Program-made: the position numbers and the translations under genes
Notes under the pieces: model-generated
Databases searched by the model: none
What the model was told of the DNA's origin: nothing
The model's input: only the letters and a program-made list of their open reading frames with translations
Origin: Labyrinthula sp. Ha
Taxonomy: Eukaryota; Sar; Bigyra; Labyrinthulida; Labyrinthulaceae
NCBI GenBank assembly: GCA_015227615.1
Contig: JAALGZ010000007.1
Location: 1-64,000, forward strand
Reading direction: 5' to 3'
DNA length: 64,000 nt
Shown here: one piece after another, positions 56,462 through 64,000 of the stretch
Position numbering within the stretch: position 1 is the first letter of the stretch
Layout: the number at the start of each line of letters is the position of its first letter

Positions 56462-59400
56462 AACTTGACCGTATTTTTTCTAAGTTCAGAGTGGTGTTTG
56501 ATAGGAGTTGCCTAGAATTATTCAAGGCTGCCAAATCATGATGCAGCTCGCCAAGACACTATCCTCATACAAAGTATCTTATCTAAGGTTTAATGCAAAA
56601 CAAATAAGATTATACTACCCCCATACTGGCATCTTCTTCAAAATTGTTGTCGCACTGATCGTCTTAATATTATTCTGGTCTTGCTTTAGAATCTGTGAAC
56701 GCAAGGATTCCGAATCAATTTACCCGTTTTATTCTATCACAAAGCCTTAGCGAAACTGCTGCAGATATAATCATTTATTGTAGAAATTCTTGTAAAAGCC
56801 CCACGGAAAAAATTTGAAAGTAGTCTCTAAACATTCGCATTCATCAAAAAGCCAGAATTTCAAAATCCCTCTATATGAAAGGTTCTTTCATTTGGTTGAT
56901 ATTAGTACGGAGACCTATCGTAATTATAGCCTATAGTAGCTTAAGTACAAAAATATAGTCCTCTAAATAATTCTAGCAAATATAATAATATAATCAACAA
57001 GATCCACGTACTTAAAACTTGTTAATCTTTTCTCTACGTTGTAAAGGGGTTCGGCATTTCTGTAAAATTTAATAAAATAAATGGTCATGCTGGGTGTTAA
57101 TGACTTATTTCTTGATGCCAACACTTAAAAACTCTTTTTGGATATATGCATTACCGCATTAAAATAGATGGACATGATAAGTAATAAACTTTTTTTTAAA
57201 CGAAATAAAGTCTTGTTTCGCATGAACATTAATCCAAACTTCTGTGTTCAGGTTGTAGCTAAATATATTTATCGGCTTACATGCAATGGATCTATTGTGC
57301 TCGAATAAGTTTATTCTTGATTTATTAATTTGTAATATAAATATTTCGAAGCAGCCAACTATGGGAAATAATGTAAAAGTCGTGAACATTACTTAATGAT
57401 ATGTAGACAAAACCTCTACTTGAGCGCAGGTATCAAAGTATTTTATCAAATCGAAGCATATATCTATTTAGAATGTCGGTTTGAAGATAATCACTTAAAC
57501 CTTATGTGATAAGTTTCTTAGATAGTTAAATACAGTGAACAGAAACATTAGAGTTTGCCTTCTATTTCTTTTGGAGATAATTATATCATTTTGCGTAAGT
57601 TATAAAGTAGAGAAATGGTACGCGGCATCTAGAAAGTATGGGTAGCATATGAGAGAAGTCATACTGAATGATAACGAGTACAGTTGCTGTGATTATTATA
57701 TTACTTTTATTACAGAAAAATTGTTCAAAAATTTTATTTTAGCGAATATGAAGACGTTATAAGATATAAAAGTGTACCCTAAACATCATTGCTAGCGAGA
57801 GGTTTGTTACTGTATAACAAGTCCCGGATTGTAAGAACTTATGTCCAGCACTCTAGGCAATCAATCAATCATTTTCAAATAAATCCGGTTAATTTCTGCC
57901 CCATTCTAAACTATTTTGTTATTTTGTTTCCTAGGATAAAAATTTTCGCACATAATATATTCTGTATTCATAAGAATTGAACACAAGGTAGTTCTTACCG
58001 GCATGGTTTCTTAACATAGTATTGCTTGGCATTTTTTTGGATATTTTAATAGCTCGTATATAATGCTTGAGTTTGGTTGATTAAAAGGTGAGGATGGCGT
58101 GTAAACTTGCTTTTACATTAGAAATGGTTCATAGAGTTGTGTACCGTTGGGTCAGTCAATATTCGGGTTACTTACTTGTGTCGTAAGGAGCTTCCGATTC
58201 ATCTATTAAGGTGTCGGATTATTTATAACATCAAAACTATTTTTTCTTGAATTTTTCACACCGTATGGAGCTATATTTTCGTAGAGGTGCGCAACAAGCT
58301 AACTGAGATGACGCATTATAATATTAGTATTATGGTTTCCTATCATATAGCACTTATAGGTAGTATGGAAAAAAGAATTCCCAATTTCTTACTTAATGGT
58401 AATAACATAGCCTAAAGGAAAAAGCATCAATTACAGTAATATAATCAAGGGGAAACTCCCAAATACCCACTATTGTTAAGGGTCCTATGCAAATAAAGTT
58501 ATATCCAATGTTAAGAATACAGACAATGAAATCAAAGTCAGCTTTTCTCGAGATTAAACTGAGCTCATCAGTAAATATAAAATGTGCTAATTCAATATGA
58601 GTAACTAAACCAAATGGAAAATTTAGACTTAAATTTGACAAATCTCTAAGTCGAAAAATATAAGAATGTAAACCACATCACCATTATAGGCAAATAAAAT
58701 GAAACCGTATGCAGTATATATACTGAAACCGAGCTCAGTTCTCTTAAAAACAATACTACCATAAATAAAAGAATTAAACCCGAGCTTTTGAACTCTGATG
58801 ATAATGAAGAGGAAACGTATATCCTTATTCCTCTCCCGAAGAAGCTCCTTCTTCCTTATCATTCATGAACTACCCATACTGAAAGTAGAATCTCCCCTTC
58901 CATAGCACACTCGCTTTATAGCTTTTTCATAATCCAACTAGTAATCTGAAGTATTGAACATCTTTTGCAACAAGATGATGAAAGTGCGTAACCATTCAAA
59001 AGATCCATATTCACCTCACATTCGAACACTAAATACCCCATTTCCACCAAACATACTGTTAGCTTACATAGTATTTTTTTACTCCTCGTGATCCAAATTA
59101 ATTAGCCAATTCAGAATAGAAAGTAAGCAACTAATCTGTTCAAATAACTGGAATACGGTATGTTCACTAATGCAACTTCAATAACCAAGATATAATGCGG
59201 CATAATATATAAGACGACCACTGGCTGTCGTAATACACCTTCGCTGAAATTATCTGTTTGTTAAATTTCTTCGTGTCACCAATTTTTTCAAGCATATCAG
59301 AAGATAAAACCTATCTTTGTAAAACATAATAAGTTGAATAATTACAACAGTAATAGTATAGAACCACGGGAATTTATCTCGAGATTAGACCGTCACTGGC

Positions 59401-62400
59401 TGCCATCCTTGGGTACAACATACCATTTCCTTTAGAAGTATTTTGAACTTGATATCGAAAGGTCTTAGTCTAACCCAATTGAGCTGCTTCTAAGTTTCGT
59501 TATCCCTTATAGTCTAAGCACACTATCTCTCAATATTTTTATTTCTTATATACTTTCAAGAACGAAACATTTTTATTTCCAACTTATTATTAACCCTAAA
59601 CAGTTTCAGCAAAGAAAAGTCAAAATTCTCACTTTATGGAGAAAAACATCTAAATAAATGAAATTAAGTAGGGTTTTGTGACCTTAAAGAAAATTTTCCT
59701 TTGAAACATTTTTACGCAGTAGCGTTTTGGATATGGTATCAGGCTGAGGTGTCTTTGTTATGTCTTTCGCAATGAAAATTCTCAATATGTATGCTACCTG
59801 AAGCTATGCTAAGCTATAATGTATTTGCGAATATGGATACCCATAAAATATAAAACGGGGGAAGTATAATCACTAACAGAACCATGGTGCATATTGGTGA
59901 TGGGTAAGATTTACAACCTATTATGGATATCTTGACAAAATTCCATTCTGATAGCTATCGTTGCATCTTCTAAGCACCCCATATTCGGAACTTTAAATAT
60001 ATTCTCATTAAACATTAAAACCATTTATTCATAGTGATATTTTAATACTTTAATCAGATCAAATCCTTAATGCATCTGTGGAAAACGGCTATGAAACTTT
60101 TATTCTAAATATTTTGATGATAAATATCATCCAAGACGCTATGAAATAATTATAACCGGCTCAAATTATTGAATATTGTTTAATGGAATCCGTACGTCTC
60201 ACTTGTTATTTTCGGCATAGGTAGACACATTTTAAGAATAAATGGAGGTTTTTATTGCAACGGAAATAATTGTGGGTTATTTCTTTGATTTTCATGAAAA
60301 TATGATCGATTCTTTGCTCTCTAAAAAGTGTCTAAAAATCCCTTCTGCAAATTATTAAGCTTAGAAAGCCCTGAGATATCAAATTTAAATATGTGTTAGT
60401 GGGCAAGGATTTATTTTTCTCATACTTACTTTACTAACTATTCGATGAAAATAATTGCCCCAATTAAAAAAAAACTAAACATATAGGTATTATTGCAACA
60501 TTTTATCTAGACAACTATATTCAAATGCTAATGTATAGGAAATAAGGTCTCATTCAGAATATTAAGCATTGAATAATGTATTTGGTTATGCGTTACCTAC
60601 ACCATATTCCTGATTGTCGTCATAGCATTACATCAAATTAGATTAAGATTTTAGACAAAATATATCTAGTTTATCAATAAAGTAATCTAGTTTGTTCTAT
60701 TGACCACCTCTAGGGATAGAGCACCATATAGGTATGTGGTACTATATGTATTGAATTAGCTTTACTTAGATTATCAATTTGAAAATAATGTTACAGCTCA
60801 GGATATCTAGCACGTAATATGTATAGCTTTGGAAAATTGCTTTATCAAAATGGATTTAAGCTGCAAGATGTCTTTAATATTTTTAGAGAGAGCTTCGATG
60901 CTGAATCTGAACATAAACATATAGTAAGATATCACAATTACATATTCTATAATGACGAGTGAAATTTCAATATAGTGTATAGAAAATTAACAGGATAAAC
61001 ATGTTATCCAAACCTAAGTACAAGCAAGCAGCGAAGGTAAGGCAACTTTCTAGATTCGCGATATCACCAGCTAATACCATGTTTTTAGATTATAATACCG
61101 TGAAATATGAGAGAATGAAGTCGTAGCCTAAGCTTCGGAGTACTCAAGACTTGCTTTCTGTATAGTTTTCAACTATCAAAAGATGAATGCAATTGAAATT
61201 ACAGAATAATAAAGGTGCCATTTAAGTATATTATAATGATTAGTGTTTAGGAGCATAGACTATGAAACAAATATGGCCTGAATGTCTCCAATTTAACCAG
61301 CTTGTAGATACTTCTACATTAAAAACCTACCTTTAAGATCCGTACTACCTCCTTGCAACTGACATATAAAGTTCCAGAATAATTGATATATTGATATTTC
61401 GACACAATCTTCCTGCTATAACTATTATAGTTGATCGTTACTAAATTGAGCATTAGTCGTAAGAATGGAGAATTGCCAGTTTTTAGTACTACGTTCCGTC
61501 GTTCAAAGCTATAAGAATCATTGCTACCCTCGGTAATTTAGAAATAAATATGTCTACCGGTTTCAGCAAGTTAATTAAGAATATTTAGTTTAATACATTC
61601 TTTGCACATTTCTTCTGGAGTTGATATATTTTTGTAATTAGTTCATAAGGGTGGAACATATTACTTGAGCTTTTTTTGTTTTGGAACAATTAGATTTTTA
61701 AAGAATAATATGAAATTTATACACTTTTCAGGGTCTATGTCTGAATTGATTTGTATGCTTTTCATACAAAGCTCTAATTTAATCCAAATCTACAACTCTC
61801 TGAGTTGGCTCTGCGAAGTCACTCCGATATCTACAGAAATATTCAATTAAACTAACTTATAAAATATTAATTTGATAGAGTGAGAGAATAAACACATCAG
61901 CAGATTGTTTGTAGGGGTTTGGTAACAAACAATAAAATGATAGTAAGTTGCTCTTAGAATTAAGTTAATTTTCCCTCTTGAGGCCTCGCTAGTTAGAGAA
62001 ATATGGTTTCTGGGTCAGTCCTAAAAATTATAGCACATGGATAATCAAACAGGTATTTAAAAGTGTCTGTCATAAAATTGTTTACTTTTTTTACTAAAAA
62101 GGTGGTATTGAGGTACAAGATAATAATAAGTAACTTCAGCATTAGCGGATTCATTTACATTTCTCCTCGTTGCCCAATAGACATTGTTCGAGCGCTGCAT
62201 GTAAAAATATTACCTGAAAACTCATCTTCAGACATGTTCTAATAGTTATTGGGGTACATTACATACTAGAATTTTGAGTCATTACAGTTTAACAGGGAAA
62301 TGAGGAGCCTTATTAAAACAGTTCACTGGTATAAGACCTGTACAAATCAAGAAATGTTTATTTTGACAGACGATATCTGAAACCCTTCTATAAAGTAGAG

Positions 62401-64000
62401 TGTTGTTACAGTTCCACATACTATTTTTAAGCATTATGTTTGATAGTGTGAGAAAAGTCCTAACAAGCTATACAAATTTTTTTCTGAATGTTATTATTTA
62501 CCTTCCAACATCCCAAAAAGATAAACTTCTACCCAAAATGTCAATGTTAGCAACGGGACATACTTTTTATGTAACGAAAAAAAATGTTACATATAGTTGC
62601 AGTATTAGTCATATTTTTCATCATAAAAATATTTTCCCCAGCAAAATTGTTATACTATTCTTAAGGACATGCAAGAGATAATACAATGTACTTGTATGAT
62701 TCGCATCGTACACAATTAGCCTTTGCAATTGGAAAATCAGTATGGAACTTGAAACGGTGCTGGTGATTCTTGCTTTTCAGGTATTATATGGATAAACTGA
62801 TTTCAAATAGTAGTTCCAAATGGCTAGACGCAGTCAAATCCATGGATTACTGTATATTGTGGCTGGTCGCAAAGATTCCAATTTCACCAGGTCTTGTCCT
62901 TCCAGTTTCAACACCTTCTTGTTATTTACAGTTTCGTTGCATTTCTCTTAATAGCCTGTGCACATCAAAGGAAATATTTTTCTATGAGAAATTGTTCTCA
63001 TCGTAAATATAGTATATTTTCTCATCTTGTGGAGGGTTCTCGAGAAATGAAACAAGTTGTGACTAAACTTCTTACATCTTCCTGTTAGCCAGTTCAATAT
63101 GAAAATTATAGCTCTGTAGAAGGTAAAAGAGTTATATTAAGCCTCAGATCATATTGTTTCTTTAAGTTGTTTTAGAAAATTTAAGGGTAACTCAATTTGA
63201 TTCTGTAGTATAATTTTAATTTGGTTGTCAGAAGATGATTTTTCTACGCCAAGAGAGAGTTTGAAGTTTCGATTATTCTAGGCTTTTGGATTGATATCCC
63301 AGGTTTTTTTTCGACTATTTGGACGGGAATATCTGGAAGTTTTCATTCTGTTCTTTCTATTTGCGATGTATATACAAGGATGGGTCTGATAACTGAGAAA
63401 TTAAGAAAGCTTCAACAAAATTATAGGTACATGTTTTACTCATGAAGCGAATCTGCATAACAAGGCACAGATATAACTCTAACTATATAACCACCGTTTG
63501 CGGAAAAGGTCTTTTTGAATTACACATACCCAATGAGAGTTGATCTGGTATCGCTAGTTATGACGCAGATATTTTCCTTAGTGTAATAAAATTATCAAAC
63601 TTATTGGAATATTAGGAACGAGACTCATCTTATCTTGATACTGAATTTTGTTGGTTGTCTCATGTCTTGAAAAGATCTTGATACAAGAAAAAGTCAATAG
63701 TAATACCTACCAATTCTAAAGTTCACTCAGCGGTGGGAGAACTTTCTCTCATTCCATTATAGAACAGTTGGGAAAAGAGCATATAAACAATCAAACGTTC
63801 ATAATGAGGTTTAACTTGAGAAACTATGGAAAGTTGGTTGAAGTATAGTTATAATCACCATTCTTTAATTCATACAAAATTATGTTGTTTACTGCTTGAA
63901 ACTAGTTCACTGCTCCTTAAGTAAAGAAATCAGCAATTGAAGGTTTCAAGAACTAAAGCATCAGACAAAAACAAGATTGTCAGATAAATATTTGGGTCCT
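56462..64000. other. Gene desert to the window end, no gene supported
   Basis: AT-rich with stops in all frames. Short hydrophobic open stretches (56508-56750, 58393-58862 minus, 61665-61850, 62400-63088) are not recognised and have no supporting context. A plus-strand stretch around 63100-63440 reads without stops for about 110 codons (FWIDIPGFFSTIWTGISG), but I cannot connect it to a start or a family. Confidence 0.5.

Noticed and set aside
58393-58862. Two hydrophobic minus-strand open frames as small membrane proteins
   Set aside because: Hydrophobic translations arise readily from AT-rich DNA. No conserved motif or gene context was seen.
62400-63088. Overlapping plus-strand open frames near the window end as a gene
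   Set aside because: The frames overlap each other, show no domain and have no convincing splice links.
1-64000. tRNA, rRNA and CRISPR features
   Set aside because: No convincing tRNA B-box with matching arms, no rRNA stretch and no regularly spaced repeats were found by reading. A covariance-model scan would be needed to exclude divergent tRNAs.

Overview
The window is nuclear DNA of an AT-rich microbial eukaryote, probably a protist or alga. The evidence is GT..AG introns, a chromodomain-bearing Ty3/gypsy element, Ty1/copia elements, an APE-type LINE, hAT transposon remains and eukaryote-type host genes. The sequence alone does not settle the lineage. Only five host genes can be supported in 64 kb, and most of the rest is non-coding or transposon debris.

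Layout. 1-1853: two host genes on the minus strand about 40 bp apart, an unrecognised basic protein that runs off the window (with a likely 27-nt intron) and an enoyl-CoA hydratase. 4188-12968: two Ty1/copia elements in tandem sharing the middle LTR (LTR-internal-LTR-internal-LTR). 12969-27821: gene desert with one decayed hAT-like stretch. 27822-32270: probable degraded hAT transposon with imperfect terminal inverted repeats and a recognisable C-terminal dimerisation domain. 32981-34060: a secreted, extremely Asp-rich protein gene. 34891-41732: a broken Ty3/gypsy chromovirus on the minus strand with 140-bp LTRs and a 4-bp target duplication. 41984-43153: a two-pore-domain potassium channel with EF hands between its pores. 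45740-46830: hAT remnant. 47891-49178: a leishmanolysin-like, membrane-anchored zinc peptidase with a likely 28-nt intron and one in-frame TAG. 52494-56461: an APE/RT LINE with a zinc finger in its RT protein, 97-bp repeats in its 3' region and a TTAACTA tail. 56462-64000: nothing supported.

The most unusual observation is that the gypsy chromovirus carries, between its integrase/chromodomain and its 3' LTR, an MT-A70 family adenine-N6 methyltransferase domain with a DPPW catalytic motif. Cytosine methyltransferases captured by LTR elements and Dam-like domains in DIRS elements are known. I know of no described MT-A70 domain in a Ty3/gypsy element, so this is a candidate for a new kind of captured epigenetic module. 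The second observation is a pair of candidate mini-introns of 27 and 28 nt in two unrelated genes. Both start GTAT and end TGTAG, which points to an unusual spliceosomal intron size class.

The host genes form no shared pathway. They sit as small islands between repeat-derived tracts. The gypsy element lies between the Asp-rich gene and the potassium-channel gene, and its 5' LTR ends about 250 bp upstream of the channel start codon.
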